From the NCBI GenBank assembly GCA_002715465.1, contig PAYY01000025.1:6659-42246 (forward strand): DNA of 35,588 nucleotides, in the 5' to 3' direction. This document shows positions 1 through 9,520 of the stretch, piece after piece; within the stretch, counting starts at the first letter, position 1, and every line of letters begins with the position of its first letter. The stretch comes from Fidelibacterota bacterium (lineage in GTDB: Bacteria; Marinisomatota; Marinisomatia; Marinisomatales; S15-B10). Made by a program: the position numbers and the translations under genes. The notes beneath the pieces were generated by a model that was not told where the DNA came from, ran no database searches, and saw only the letters and a program-made list of their open reading frames with translations.

Positions 1-2441
1 GTATTACGCTTACAAAACGTGCAAATGGTGCAGCTGCTAAAGTTCCTTTGGCAGGTTTCCCATATCATGCTTTAGATACTTATTTGCCAAAATTAGTTTC
101 TTCGGGAAAACGAGTTGCTATTTGTGATCAAGTAGAAGACCCTAAATTAGCAAAGGGTATTGTAAAGAGAGAAGTAACAGAAATTGTTACTCCAGGTACA
201 GCTTCTCCAGGAATTAATGATAAAAGAAAAAATAATTTTCTTTCATCATTGACTTTAGATGGAAAAACATATGGTTTATCCCTTCTTGATCTTTCAACAG
301 GAAAATTTTTCCTTGCTGAAGGGGATATTCAAAAAATCCGTGATTTATTTATTAAGTTTGATCCAAAAGAGATTATTATTAATGAGAAGGAAAGTATTCA
401 AGAATTAGATTGGGTATTAGGGTCAAATCCTTTTATTACAGAAATAGATGAGTGGTTTTTCGATTATGATCTGTCAAGATCATCCTTACTAGAACATTTC
501 AAAGTTAATTCCTTGAAAGGATTTGGTTGTGATGATATGAACGTGGGAATAACTGCTGCGGGTGTTATACTTAGATATATAACAAATAATATACAATTTA
601 GTGCGGATCATATAACATCTATTCTTCCAATTAAATCAGAAGGTAAAATGGGATTAGATAGTTTCACGATTCGAAATCTTGAATTATTTAATTCACTTTC
701 CAATCAGGGTACCCATGGAACCCTTCTTTCTATTTTAGATGACACTCTTACAGCTGGAGGTGGAAGAATGCTAAGAAGTCGTCTTGCTATACCCCTAACA
801 GAAAAAAAAATAATAGATGAAAGACTATTTATATTAGATGGGTTTTTTAAAGATAATTCTCTTCGATCAGAATTTCGCTGGAGATTATCAAATTCTAGTG
901 ATTTAGAAAGAATCCTAGGGAAATTTAGTCGGGGCTCTGGTACTCCTAGAGATATGATTGGGCTTAAGGAAACTCTTAAACTTATCCCTTATTTTAAAAT
1001 TGAATTAAAAAAAAACCCATTAGAATCACTAATTAATTTCTCTAAGAAATTCATTTCGACAAAAAAGATTGTTGAAAAAATTGATGGCATTATTAATGAT
1101 TCTCCTCCATCTAGCTTGGCCAAAGGTGGATTTATAAAAAATATGGTAAGCGAAGAATTAGATGATTTAAGAAAAATAGCACGAGGTGGCAAGGATTGGA
1201 TAGCTTCAATGCAGGCTTCTGAAAGGGAGAAAACTGGTATTTCTTCATTAAAAGTCGGATATAATAAAGTTTTCGGTTATTATATTGAAGTAACAAAAAA
1301 ATATCTATCGGAGGTGCCGGGGAATTATTTTAGAAAACAGACTTTAGTTAATGCTGAACGTTTTATTACTTCTGAACTTAAAGAATACGAAGAAAAAATT
1401 CTTACGGCTGAAGAAAAAATTATAGAAATTGAACTGAAATTATTTGATGAATTAAAAAATTGGATTTTAAAAAATGCATATGAAATCCAACTTAACGCTG
1501 AGGCTATAAATGAACTAGATGTTAACCTAACATTAGCTGAAATTGCAAAGGTTAATGATTATCTTCGTCCAGAAATAACAAATAATTCAATCATTCAAAT
1601 TAAAGGATCTCGTCATCCTGTAGTAGAGGCTCTAATGCCAGAAGGAGAAAAGTTTGTATCTAATGATATAAATATGTCATCTAATGAGAATCAAATACAC
1701 CTATTAACAGGTCCAAATATGGCTGGAAAATCAACTTATCTTAGACAAATTGGGTTAATTGTAATTATGGCTCAAATGGGTAGCTTTGTACCAGCAAAGA
1801 GTGCAAAAATAGGCATAGTTGATAGGCTCTTCACTCGAGTTGGTGCAAGTGATAATCTTGCGGGTGGTGAATCAACTTTTATGGTTGAAATGACAGAAGC
1901 CGCGAACATTTTAAATAATGCGACAAATAATAGTCTAGTACTTCTTGATGAGATTGGAAGAGGTACAGCTACTTTTGATGGACTTTCATTAGCATGGGCA
2001 ATCACAGAATATTTACATGAGCAAGAAGGAACTAAGGCAAGGACTATCTTTGCTACTCACTATCATGAATTAACTAAACTTCCAAGCAGATTTAAAAGGA
2101 TAGTTAATTATAACGTTGTTGTCAAGGAGACTGAAGGGAAGATTTTATTTCAAAGGAAAATAAAAAAGGGACCATGTGATAAGAGTTATGGTATCCAAGT
2201 TGCTCAAATGGCGGGTCTTCCTTCTTCAGTAATTTCTCGTGCTACTGAAATTCTAGCAAAATTGATTCGATCTGAAACATTAACTAATGAACAGATAACT
2301 TTTAACATGTCACCTGAGAAAAAAACTCCAAAGAATGAATCTAATCTTAAGAAGGAACTTAGTAAGATTAATATCAATGAACTAACACCTCTAGAAGCAA
2401 TAAATCTGTTAGCTACAATAAAGAAAAAAAATGATCTATAA
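1..2441 (+). CDS. mutS: DNA mismatch repair protein MutS (5' end outside window)
   Basis: MutS binds mismatches and small loops in DNA and uses ATP to recruit MutL. The frame is open to the first base of the window and already reads ITLTKRANG...VPLAGFPYHA, the end of the mismatch-binding domain. The real start, and the Phe-x-Glu mismatch-reading motif, therefore lie upstream; roughly 60-70 residues are missing by comparison with the family. The TTG near position 48 is not the start. The ATPase is complete: Walker A GPNMAGKST near nt 1711, STFMVEM near 1873, Walker B LVLLDEIGRGTATFDG near 1938, and the FATHYHEL His-switch motif near 2049. The clamp/lever region reads VGYNKVFGYYIEVTKKYL. The gene overlaps the next by 11 bp. 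Identification is secure; only the N-terminus is unseen. Confidence 0.98.
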   Translation, partial: ITLTKRANGAAAKVPLAGFPYHALDTYLPKLVSSGKRVAICDQVEDPKLAKGIVKREVTEIVTPGTASPGINDKRKNNFLSSLTLDGKTYGLSLLDLSTGKFFLAEGDIQKIRDLFIKFDPKEIIINEKESIQELDWVLGSNPFITEIDEWFFDYDLSRSSLLEHFKVNSLKGFGCDDMNVGITAAGVILRYITNNIQFSADHITSILPIKSEGKMGLDSFTIRNLELFNSLSNQGTHGTLLSILDDTLTAGGGRMLRSRLAIPLTEKKIIDERLFILDGFFKDNSLRSEFRWRLSNSSDLERILGKFSRGSGTPRDMIGLKETLKLIPYFKIELKKNPLESLINFSKKFISTKKIVEKIDGIINDSPPSSLAKGGFIKNMVSEELDDLRKIARGGKDWIASMQASEREKTGISSLKVGYNKVFGYYIEVTKKYLSEVPGNYFRKQTLVNAERFITSELKEYEEKILTAEEKIIEIELKLFDELKNWILKNAYEIQLNAEAINELDVNLTLAEIAKVNDYLRPEITNNSIIQIKGSRHPVVEALMPEGEKFVSNDINMSSNENQIHLLTGPNMAGKSTYLRQIGLIVIMAQMGSFVPAKSAKIGIVDRLFTRVGASDNLAGGESTFMVEMTEAANILNNATNNSLVLLDEIGRGTATFDGLSLAWAITEYLHEQEGTKARTIFATHYHELTKLPSRFKRIVNYNVVVKETEGKILFQRKIKKGPCDKSYGIQVAQMAGLPSSVISRATEILAKLIRSETLTNEQITFNMSPEKKTPKNESNLKKELSKININELTPLEAINLLATIKKKNDL

Positions 2442-3468
2442 GTATGTTTTATTAGCCATTTTTATTTCAACTAGTTTTTATTCAAATTATCTTAAAGCTG
2501 AATCTATTTGGGTAAAGTATGGTAACCAAATTTTTCGAGGAGTTGGAGATGCAAAAGCTATTGGTCTGAGTGAATCAGGTGTTGCTGCTGCTACTGGCCC
2601 ATTATCTATTATTTGGAATCCCGCAAGGTTAAATAGTGTGGATGAAAGATCATTTATATTTGCTCATCAGGAACGTTTTGCTGGGTCTGTAACTTTTGAT
2701 ATTTTCGGTATAGACTTGCAACAGCGTTCAGAATCTAATTGGTCTTTAGTTTTAATAAGAGAGGCCGTTCAAGGAATCCCAAAAACTACTGATGCTCTTC
2801 TTTTTGGAACTGGTTCATTAGATGATCCAGAGGAGCGGGTTCTATCCTCTAATGTTACTTTTTTTAATCAATCTCAATGGGCTGGGGTAATTGGTTTTGC
2901 AACATCTCGAGGTGAATGGAATTTGGGTGGAAATACAAAAGTATTAATTCATCAATTAGGTGAGTTCTCAGGTTGGGGAATTGGTTTTGATGTTGGAGGA
3001 TGGAAAAGGTTGTCAACCAATAATGTTATTGGGATCTCTATTAGAGATATTACTACTTCTTGGGTTATTTGGGATTCTGGTACCGTAGAAAGAATCTCTC
3101 CTGAATTAAGATTGGGAGATGCTCATTCTTTTAATTTTGATGTATTCCCACTTAAAGTCACCACTATGGGTACAATAGTTCTTTCTATGGAAGGAAAGAA
3201 AAAAAATGATGATTTCTTCATTGGTTCTTTTGGCTCACACTATAGATTAGGTCTAGAACTAAACTACAATAATAAACTTAATATAAGATGTGGAAGGAAC
3301 CCGATTTCTGGGTTTTCTACAGGTTTAGGTTTTATTTTTAATTTTGGTGAAATCGATTACGCCTTTGTTCCTTCTCCTTTGGGCACAATACTTGGAAGTA
3401 GTCATTACGTATCTTTGAATCTCAAACTTGAAGCTATAGATTCTTTTTTTGGAATTTTAAAAAAATGA
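2431..3468 (+). CDS. PorV/PorQ-like outer-membrane beta-barrel protein
   Basis: 345 residues. An N-terminal signal peptide (hydrophobic stretch at about residues 4-22, likely cut near LKA-ES) is followed by GVGDAKAIGLSESGVAAATGPLSIIWNPARL. That matches the start of PorV/PorQ and FadL-like barrels, where a Gly/Ala-rich plug segment ends in a WNPA(G/R)L motif. The rest alternates hydrophobic and polar residues in strand-like stretches and ends with hydrophobic residues, as expected of a barrel. PorV shuttles type IX secretion cargo in Bacteroidota, but no other type IX gene is visible here, so the function is open: it could be a transport or scaffolding barrel. The ATG lies inside the last codons of mutS (11 bp overlap), so it is probably co-transcribed with mutS. 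Confidence 0.72.
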   Translation: MIYKYVLLAIFISTSFYSNYLKAESIWVKYGNQIFRGVGDAKAIGLSESGVAAATGPLSIIWNPARLNSVDERSFIFAHQERFAGSVTFDIFGIDLQQRSESNWSLVLIREAVQGIPKTTDALLFGTGSLDDPEERVLSSNVTFFNQSQWAGVIGFATSRGEWNLGGNTKVLIHQLGEFSGWGIGFDVGGWKRLSTNNVIGISIRDITTSWVIWDSGTVERISPELRLGDAHSFNFDVFPLKVTTMGTIVLSMEGKKKNDDFFIGSFGSHYRLGLELNYNNKLNIRCGRNPISGFSTGLGFIFNFGEIDYAFVPSPLGTILGSSHYVSLNLKLEAIDSFFGILKK

Positions 3469-3482
3469 TTGTGGATAACTTC

Positions 3483-3512
3483 TTGATAAGTAACAGAAAT
3501 ATTGGTTAATAG
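3483..3512 (+). promoter_or_regulatory. Possible sigma-70-like promoter upstream of yicC
   Basis: In the 102-bp gap before yicC a TTGATA hexamer (3483-3488) is followed 17-18 bp later by TTAATA/TAATAG (3506-3512). This is one of only three gaps over 100 bp, so a promoter for the yicC-gmk-rpoZ run is plausible there. In DNA this AT-rich such pairs arise by chance, so confidence is low. Confidence 0.2.
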
Positions 3513-3570
3513 GGTAGAAAGTCATTAAAAAACTTAAGTAAATTTCAGTTTAATTTTTCTAGAGAGATAT

Positions 3571-4440
3571 ATGATTAGTAGTATGACAGGTTTTGGTGTA
3601 GCATCACAAGTTATTAATGACATGACAGTTTCTGTAGAGGTTCGATCCTTAAATAGCAGGTTTTTAGACTCACGTTTCAGGTTGCCTAAACAAATTGAAT
3701 TTCTTGAACAAAAAATGAGTAAGAAAGTAAGAGAATATTGTAAAAGAGGAAGAATCACGGTTGCTGTTACATTAGAAAGATCAAACGGTAGTTTAAAGAA
3801 TGAATTAGAGTTAGATGAGATTAGATTTCAAAAATATAAGAATTTTGTTGATGCTATTAATAGTAAATATAATTACAATATAAAATTGACTGATTTACTT
3901 GATATACGTGAACTTCTCTTGTCAAAGCAAACATCTGTTTTGTCAGAGAGTAGAATCTTATCAGTTCTTGATGAAGCATTATCTAACTTAAATGATATGA
4001 GATCTATTGAAGGAAAAACTTTAGCTAAGGATATTAATATCAGAATAAAAAATATGAAAAATATTATAGCGAAAGTCCGAAGAATTACTCAAAAAACCTC
4101 TAAAAGTCTAAAGGATAAGTATCAGAAAAAAATTAAATCTATGATTAAAAATACTACTACTATAGATGAATCAAAGATTGTTATGGAGGCTGCAGTTCTT
4201 GCTGAAAAGGCTGATATTACAGAAGAATGTGTTCGATGTGATAGTCACCTAGATCAAATTGCTCAACTAGTTGCTAACCATGATTTAGCTGGTAAAAGGT
4301 TAAATTTTCTTTTACAAGAACTTCTTAGAGAAATAAATACTATAGGTTCTAAATCACAGGATCTAAATACAATTAATAGTGTAGTAGATTTGAAAGAAGA
4401 AACTGAAAAGGTAAAAGAGCAGGCACAAAATATTTTATGA
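3571..4440 (+). CDS. yicC: YicC family endoribonuclease-like protein
   Basis: 289 residues, normal for the family. It begins MISSMTGFG, the near-invariant YicC N-terminus (usually MIRSMTGFG), with VEVRSLNSRFLD close behind. The C-terminal DUF1732 region is present: AVLAEKADITEECVRCDSHLDQ, then GKRLNFLLQELLREINTIGSKS. In E. coli YicC is an RNA-binding endoribonuclease linked to small-RNA turnover; assigning that role here is by homology only. The stop overlaps the gmk start as ATGA, giving the yicC-gmk-rpoZ order seen in many bacterial phyla. A purine-rich AGAGAGA just upstream of the ATG may serve as the ribosome-binding site. Confidence 0.93.
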   Translation: MISSMTGFGVASQVINDMTVSVEVRSLNSRFLDSRFRLPKQIEFLEQKMSKKVREYCKRGRITVAVTLERSNGSLKNELELDEIRFQKYKNFVDAINSKYNYNIKLTDLLDIRELLLSKQTSVLSESRILSVLDEALSNLNDMRSIEGKTLAKDINIRIKNMKNIIAKVRRITQKTSKSLKDKYQKKIKSMIKNTTTIDESKIVMEAAVLAEKADITEECVRCDSHLDQIAQLVANHDLAGKRLNFLLQELLREINTIGSKSQDLNTINSVVDLKEETEKVKEQAQNIL

Positions 4441-5006
4441 ATTCGAAATTGATTGTTCTTTCAGCACCTTCAGGTGCAGGAAAAACGACAATCGCAAAAA
4501 AATTACTTGAGGAAAATCCTAAATGGAGGTTCTCGGTCTCTTGCACTACTCGACCAAGAAGAAGTCAAGAGAAAAATTTTGAAGATTATGAATTTATTAC
4601 TTCAGCAGAATTCCTTTTTCGAAAAGAAAAAGGACTTTTATTAGAATTTGAAGAAGTACATGGTCAAATGTATGGTACTTTACAATCTATAGTTGATGAT
4701 GCTTTGAATAAAAGGAGAGTACTTGTACTTGATATGGATGTAAATGGCGCAATGATGATAAAAAAGACTTATCCTAAAGAATCCATAACCATTTTTATTC
4801 ATCCGCCTAATTTTGATGTTTTAAATGAAAGATTAAAAAATCGTGGGACTGATTCAAAAGAAAAAATAAAAGAGAGGTTAAAACGAACGAGTTTAGAAGT
4901 TGAAAAATCAGTTGAATTTGATATTGAAGTTGTCAATGTGAATATTCATGAAACAGTTGAAAAAATATCAAATGAAATTCAAAGGATAAATGAAAGGGAT
5001 AAATAA
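4437..5006 (+). CDS. gmk: Guanylate kinase
   Basis: 189 residues, typical length. It phosphorylates GMP to GDP with ATP, feeding GTP, dGTP and (p)ppGpp pools. The P-loop SAPSGAGKTT is at about residues 9-18. The GMP-binding stretch follows: FSVSCTTRPRR, then DYEFITSAEF, and EEVHGQMYGT. The VLDMDVNGAMMIKK strand and an IFIHPP motif near the lid follow in order. It starts inside the yicC stop (ATGA) and ends with TAATG shared with rpoZ, so the three are likely coupled in translation. Placing gmk and omega a few genes before a RelA/SpoT enzyme groups guanine nucleotide supply with the stringent response, though such clusters are common. Confidence 0.97.
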   Translation: MNSKLIVLSAPSGAGKTTIAKKLLEENPKWRFSVSCTTRPRRSQEKNFEDYEFITSAEFLFRKEKGLLLEFEEVHGQMYGTLQSIVDDALNKRRVLVLDMDVNGAMMIKKTYPKESITIFIHPPNFDVLNERLKNRGTDSKEKIKERLKRTSLEVEKSVEFDIEVVNVNIHETVEKISNEIQRINERDK

Positions 5007-5293
5007 TGCCAGATGAGACAATCCACTTCCGTGATATGGAAGAGAAGTCAGAAGATGTTTTTGAAGCGACTCTTGTTATTGGTAAACGTGCGCGCCAAAT
5101 AATTGCTGAAAGAATTGCACGTAATCAAATTGTAACATTTGATCGAGATACAGAACTTGAGGAAACGGACTTTTCTGAACCAATCGAACCAGAAATTGAA
5201 TATGAAGAGATGATAAAGGCTACCAGTGAGGCTTTAGATGAATTTTTGAATGGAGAACTTGATTGGAAATATAGTAGAGAAGAAACCCCATGA
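5006..5293 (+). CDS. rpoZ: RNA polymerase omega subunit-like protein
   Basis: 95 residues. The core DVFEATLVIGKRARQIIAER (about residues 17-36) matches the omega signature (YELVLLAAKRARQI in well-known members), where the KRARQ helix contacts the beta-prime C-terminus. The C-terminal half is strongly acidic (TELEETDFSEPIEPEIEYEE), a common trait in FCB-group omegas, some of which are annotated as DUF/omega-like. Omega assists polymerase assembly and, in proteobacteria, forms part of a ppGpp site. The position directly after gmk, with a one-base TAATG overlap, is the classical gmk-rpoZ arrangement and strengthens the call. Confidence 0.87.
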   Translation: MPDETIHFRDMEEKSEDVFEATLVIGKRARQIIAERIARNQIVTFDRDTELEETDFSEPIEPEIEYEEMIKATSEALDEFLNGELDWKYSREETP

Positions 5294-5305
5294 AAGTGAA
5301 AATAA

Positions 5306-5974
5306 TTGGTTTATAATGAATTATTAAATGATGAGGTTAAACGATATTTTAGACAGCTAGCGAAATTGTTCGGCAATGAAATTTTTCTTCGAATTCCAAA
5401 GAATAAAATAGAAAAAGACACTTCAGAGTTACTGAATTCATTTGAATCTCAAATTAGCAATTGTTTAAAATGTTCCTTAGGGCTTACAAGGAAAAACTTT
5501 GTTTTTGGTGTAGGTAATTCAAAAGCTGATATTGTATTTGTTGGTGAAGCTCCGGGTAAAGAAGAAGATTTAAAAGGTGAGCCATTTGTAGGAAAAGCTG
5601 GACAACTATTAGATAAAATACTTGCGGCTATAAAAATGACTCGCGGGGAAGTTTATATTTGTAATATTATTAAGTGTAGACCTCCAAATAATAGAACACC
5701 ACATGATATAGAAATTGAGGAATGTTTACCTTATCTTGAAAGACAATTAAAGCTAATTTCACCACTATTAATTGTTGCATTAGGATCTACCGCGGCACAG
5801 GCACTTTTAAAATTAAATGCTCCCTTAGGAAAACTGAGATCAAAAAAATGGAAATGGCAAGACTATGATTTAGTAGTAACGTATCACCCGGCTGCTCTAC
5901 TTAGAAATTCGGCATTTAAGCGACCTACTTGGGAAGATTTTCAATGGATAAGTAAAATAATTGGAAAAACCTAG
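5306..5974 (+). CDS. Uracil-DNA glycosylase, family 4 (iron-sulfur type)
   Basis: 222 residues. It removes uracil from DNA in base-excision repair. Seen in order: CLKCSLG (Cys53, Cys56), the active-site motif [15 protein letters not shown] (about 77-91), [10 protein letters not shown] (Cys124), EEC (Cys140) and the second motif [10 protein letters not shown]. The four cysteines have the spacing of family 4 enzymes, which hold a 4Fe-4S cluster. About 50 residues precede the first cysteine, a common extension. The start is probably TTG at 5306: an in-frame TAA lies immediately upstream and no ATG occurs before residue 111. The family also includes phage DNA-polymerase-related proteins, but the gene context points to housekeeping repair. 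It overlaps dnaB by up to 14 bp. Confidence 0.92.
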   Translation: MVYNELLNDEVKRYFRQLAKLFGNEIFLRIPKNKIEKDTSELLNSFESQISNCLKCSLGLTRKNFVFGVGNSKADIVFVGEAPGKEEDLKGEPFVGKAGQLLDKILAAIKMTRGEVYICNIIKCRPPNNRTPHDIEIEECLPYLERQLKLISPLLIVALGSTAAQALLKLNAPLGKLRSKKWKWQDYDLVVTYHPAALLRNSAFKRPTWEDFQWISKIIGKT

Positions 5975-7334
5975 CTTGCAAAGCAATTCTAAAGAATTAA
6001 AAGTTAAAATACCACCTCAAGCTCTAGAGGCTGAAGAGGCTGTTCTTGGTGCAATGTTAACTTCTAAAGAAGCTGTTAGTCGTGGACTTGAAATTTTGAC
6101 CTCAGACCATTTTTATAAAGATTCTCATCGTCGAATTTTTGAATCAATGAACAATCTATTCGATGATGGTGAGCCTATTGATGCTGTTTCTGTTATTAAT
6201 GAGTTAAAAAAACGGAAACAGCTAGATGCTAGTGGGGGAGCATATTTCCTTACAGGTCTCGCAGATAGTGTCCCTACTTCAGCTAATATTGATTATTATG
6301 CGCAAATTGTCCTTGAAAAAGCTTCTCTTAGAAAACTAATTAGTGTTGCATCAGATTTATCTAGTGATGCATTTAATGATGAGCATGGTCTTGAGGATAT
6401 TTTGGACAAAGCTGAACAAAGGATTTTTTCTATTTCTCAAGGTAGACTAAAGGGTAAGTTTCAGCAGTTAAGTCCTGTTCTTCAAGAAACTTTTGAACAA
6501 CTTGATAAAATCCATCAAAAACCTGGTTCAGTTACTGGTGTACCTACAGGGCTAACGGATCTTGATGAAATAACTTCAGGTTTCCAGGATGGAGAATTAA
6601 TTATTGTTGCTGGAAGACCAAGTATGGGTAAGACAGCCCTTGCACTTACTTTTGCACGAAATGCAGCTGTTGAGCATGACATTCCAATTGGTATTTTTAG
6701 TTTAGAAATGTCTAATAGCCAACTTGCAATGCGTTTACTTACATCCGAAGCTCGAGTAGATAGTCATCTTGTTAGAACTGGAAAACTGCCGAATGAACAA
6801 TGGAAAAACCTTTCTCTTTCTGTTGGAAAACTCGCAGATGCTCCAATTTATCTTGATGATACGCCAGCTATGGGTATTACGGAACTAAGAGCTAAATCGC
6901 GTCGTTTGAAAGCTGAAAAAGATATTCAACTTATTATGGTAGATTATCTTCAGATGATGCATGGTGGGTCTAGTTCAGAAAGTAGGCAGCAGGAAATTTC
7001 ACAAATTTCACGGTCACTCAAGGCTCTTGCCAAAGAGATCTCAGTACCAGTTGTTGCTCTATCTCAATTATCCCGTGCTCCTGAGGCGCGAAGTGATCAT
7101 AGGCCTCAACTTTCTGATTTGAGAGAAAGTGGTGCTATTGAACAAGATGCTGATCTGGTTATGTTTCTTTATAGAAAATGGGTTTATAGTCGTGATGAAG
7201 AAGATAGGCGTAAAGCGGAAATTATTGTCTCTAAACAACGAAATGGTCCTACTGGTACAGTCCCTCTTATTTTTGTAGATAGCTATGCTAAATTTGAAAA
7301 TGCTACTTTATTTGACCAAATGGTTGATGATTAA
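5961..7334 (+). CDS. dnaB: Replicative DNA helicase DnaB
   Basis: 457 residues, full length. The hexameric helicase unwinds DNA ahead of the replisome. The N-terminal domain starts with PPQALEAEEAVLGAML and contains the DHFYKDSHRRIFE helix. The RecA-like C-terminal domain has GVPTGLTDLDEITSGF, Walker A GRPSMGKTALAL, IFSLEMSNSQL, Walker B LIMVDYLQMM, and the DLRESGAIEQDADLVMFLYR arginine-finger region. No intein interrupts these motifs. There is no ATG at the N-terminus; TTG at 5961 or TTG at 5976 is the start. The first lies inside the udg coding region, the second just past its stop, and each has a GGA about 10 bases upstream, so the choice is open. Confidence 0.97.
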   Translation: MEKPSLQSNSKELKVKIPPQALEAEEAVLGAMLTSKEAVSRGLEILTSDHFYKDSHRRIFESMNNLFDDGEPIDAVSVINELKKRKQLDASGGAYFLTGLADSVPTSANIDYYAQIVLEKASLRKLISVASDLSSDAFNDEHGLEDILDKAEQRIFSISQGRLKGKFQQLSPVLQETFEQLDKIHQKPGSVTGVPTGLTDLDEITSGFQDGELIIVAGRPSMGKTALALTFARNAAVEHDIPIGIFSLEMSNSQLAMRLLTSEARVDSHLVRTGKLPNEQWKNLSLSVGKLADAPIYLDDTPAMGITELRAKSRRLKAEKDIQLIMVDYLQMMHGGSSSESRQQEISQISRSLKALAKEISVPVVALSQLSRAPEARSDHRPQLSDLRESGAIEQDADLVMFLYRKWVYSRDEEDRRKAEIIVSKQRNGPTGTVPLIFVDSYAKFENATLFDQMVDD

Positions 7335-7339
7335 ACTTA

Positions 7340-9520
7340 ATGCGTATTCCTGATCTAATACCAAATGTAACAGGATCCTATCCTAGAGATTTTCTTAAGC
7401 TTATTGATTTATTGGAAGATCATCAGACTGTTAGTAATGAAGTACTTTATAAGCGGTTATGGGGAGCATATCAGTATAGTAAGGATCACCATCAAGGGCA
7501 ACTAAGAAAATCAGGCAGACCATATTTCGAACACTGTGTTGCAGTAGCGGAACTTTTAGCTGAATGGCATATGGATTTGAATACAATAATTGGTGGAATC
7601 TTACATGATTGTATTGAAGATACTAATTCAACTTTTGAAGAAATTGAAAGGGAATTTGGAGAAGAAGTAGCTCAGTTAGTTGATGGAGTCACAAAACTTG
7701 GAGGCGTGCATTTAGGAAGTCGCCGAGATCAGCAGGCTGATAATTTAATGAAAATGTTTCTTTCTATGGCCAAAGATTTGCGAGTTATTATAATAAAATT
7801 TGCGGATAGATTGCATAATATGCGAACACTAGAATATTTACCTATAATAAAACAACATAGGATTGCTGTTGAGACTAGAGATGTTTACTGTCCACTTGCT
7901 CATCGTCTAGGAATGTTTAGGATTAAAAGTGAATTAGATAATTTAGTATTAGGTACATTAGAACCTGATACATTTAAAGGGATTGAAAAACTTCTTAAAT
8001 CAACAGGTGGAAGAAGAAGACGAACTTTAAAAGAAATTTCAAAACCTATTGAAGATCGTTTAATTGAATACAATATAGATTATAATATAAAGACAAGGTT
8101 GAAATCTCATTCATCAATACATAATAAAATGGTTTCTCGTGATAAACCGTTTGATGAGATATATGATATTTTTGCTTTGAGGATTCTTGTTAAAAATATT
8201 GCTCATTGCTATACAGCTTTAGGTTTAATTCACCAAGTATTTACACCAGTTCACGAAAGATTCAAGGATTTCATCGCGACACCAAAAAGTAATGGTTATA
8301 AATCTTTACATACTACAATTATCGCTCCATCAGGAAAAATGGTTGAAATTCAAATAAGGACAAATGAGATGGATCACAATGCTGAAATTGGTGTCGCTGC
8401 GCATTGGAAATATAAAGAGGGTAAAGGTAATGGTAGTCTTGATCATCATGTAGGTTGGTTAAGAGACTTAGTTGCAATTTTAAGAGATGAATCAGCAGAT
8501 CCTAAAGAATTCATGAATCTATTAAAAATTGATCTTTTTCAAAATGAAGTTTTTGTCTTTACTCCAGCTGGCGATCTTATTCAATTGCCATCTGGATCAA
8601 CACCAATCGATTTTGCTTATGGTGTTCATACCGAGATAGGGAATCATTGTTTGAGTGCTAAAATAGATGGAAAGATTGTTCCTTTAAATACCGAGTTAAA
8701 GAGTGGTGACACTGTTGAAGTTATTACCTCTGATTCTCAGGGTCCTAGCCCAGCTTGGTTAAAATTTGTAAAAACCACTAAAGCACGAACTCATATTCGT
8801 CGAATTCATCGCCGTTCGCAATTAAAAGAGAGTGCAAAACTTGGAAAGGAAATAATTGAAAAAACACTTCGACGTATGAAAATGAAGGATAAAATAAAAG
8901 AGTTAAAATCTAAATCTGATTTAGCTGGTTTTGATTCAGATATTGCTATGATGGTTGCAATTGGGACTGGTCAAATAACATTAAGAGAAGTGTTAAGAAA
9001 AGCTTTTCCCTCAGTAACGGATGACGATTATGCTAAAGCGAAAGAAAAGGGATCCTTCCTTGATTTTGCACGTCGAAATGCAAAAGGAGTAAGTGTTCAA
9101 GGAATAGATAATATTCTAATAAATTTTGGAAAATGCTGTAGTCCTATTCCGGGAGATGAGATAGTTGGTTTTGTTACTAGGGGAAGGGGTGTTACAGTCC
9201 ATCGTGCAGAGTGTCAAAATTTGCCAATTATGAGTGAATCTTCGGATCGTTTTATTGAGGTAGAGTGGGATGTGTCTCGTAAAGTTGAATTTCAATCTCA
9301 ATTGAAAGTAATGGCTGAAGATAGGAAAGGTTATCTCAAGGATGTAACGGAAGCAATTTCAAGCCTTAATGTCAATATTACTAGTGTAGATACTAAAGTA
9401 GAGGATGGTATTGCATCTTGCTTAATTATAATTTCAGTTTTGAACGTTCGGCGTTTGAACAATGTTATAAGAAAAATAGAAAATCTTTCTGGTACTACAA
9501 TAGTTGAGAGGTCAAATTAG
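7340..9520 (+). CDS. RelA/SpoT family (p)ppGpp synthetase/hydrolase
   Basis: 726 residues, the length of long RSH enzymes. The HD hydrolase domain is intact: FEHCVAVAELL, then GGILHDCIEDT with the HDxxED metal/catalytic motif. The synthetase domain has FDEIYDIFALRILV and TPKSNGYKSLHTT. The TGS domain follows (VFVFTPAGDLIQLPSGSTPIDFAY, about 395-455), then a zinc-finger-like region with GKCCSPIPGDEIVGF and an ACT domain at the C-terminus (about 650-726). An intact HD motif indicates a bifunctional enzyme of the Rel/SpoT kind rather than a synthetase-only RelA. It is five bases past dnaB and closes a run of replication and nucleotide genes. Confidence 0.95.
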   Translation: MRIPDLIPNVTGSYPRDFLKLIDLLEDHQTVSNEVLYKRLWGAYQYSKDHHQGQLRKSGRPYFEHCVAVAELLAEWHMDLNTIIGGILHDCIEDTNSTFEEIEREFGEEVAQLVDGVTKLGGVHLGSRRDQQADNLMKMFLSMAKDLRVIIIKFADRLHNMRTLEYLPIIKQHRIAVETRDVYCPLAHRLGMFRIKSELDNLVLGTLEPDTFKGIEKLLKSTGGRRRRTLKEISKPIEDRLIEYNIDYNIKTRLKSHSSIHNKMVSRDKPFDEIYDIFALRILVKNIAHCYTALGLIHQVFTPVHERFKDFIATPKSNGYKSLHTTIIAPSGKMVEIQIRTNEMDHNAEIGVAAHWKYKEGKGNGSLDHHVGWLRDLVAILRDESADPKEFMNLLKIDLFQNEVFVFTPAGDLIQLPSGSTPIDFAYGVHTEIGNHCLSAKIDGKIVPLNTELKSGDTVEVITSDSQGPSPAWLKFVKTTKARTHIRRIHRRSQLKESAKLGKEIIEKTLRRMKMKDKIKELKSKSDLAGFDSDIAMMVAIGTGQITLREVLRKAFPSVTDDDYAKAKEKGSFLDFARRNAKGVSVQGIDNILINFGKCCSPIPGDEIVGFVTRGRGVTVHRAECQNLPIMSESSDRFIEVEWDVSRKVEFQSQLKVMAEDRKGYLKDVTEAISSLNVNITSVDTKVEDGIASCLIIISVLNVRRLNNVIRKIENLSGTTIVERSN

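Noticed and set aside
989..2005. Minus-strand frames inside mutS
   Set aside because: They lie opposite well-conserved MutS codons, have no start signals and resemble no family; shadows of the real gene.
2431..3468. Complete type IX secretion locus
   Set aside because: Only a PorV-like barrel is present; none of the other components is in the window.
3470..3478. Perfect DnaA box TGTGGATAA in the gap before yicC
   Set aside because: Only one copy lies in the gap, no AT-rich unwinding cluster or dnaA/dnaN is near, and the same 9-mer also occurs inside psd near 14852, so chance is likely.
4453..4644. 63-codon + frame inside gmk
   Set aside because: Out-of-frame shadow over the conserved gmk P-loop region.
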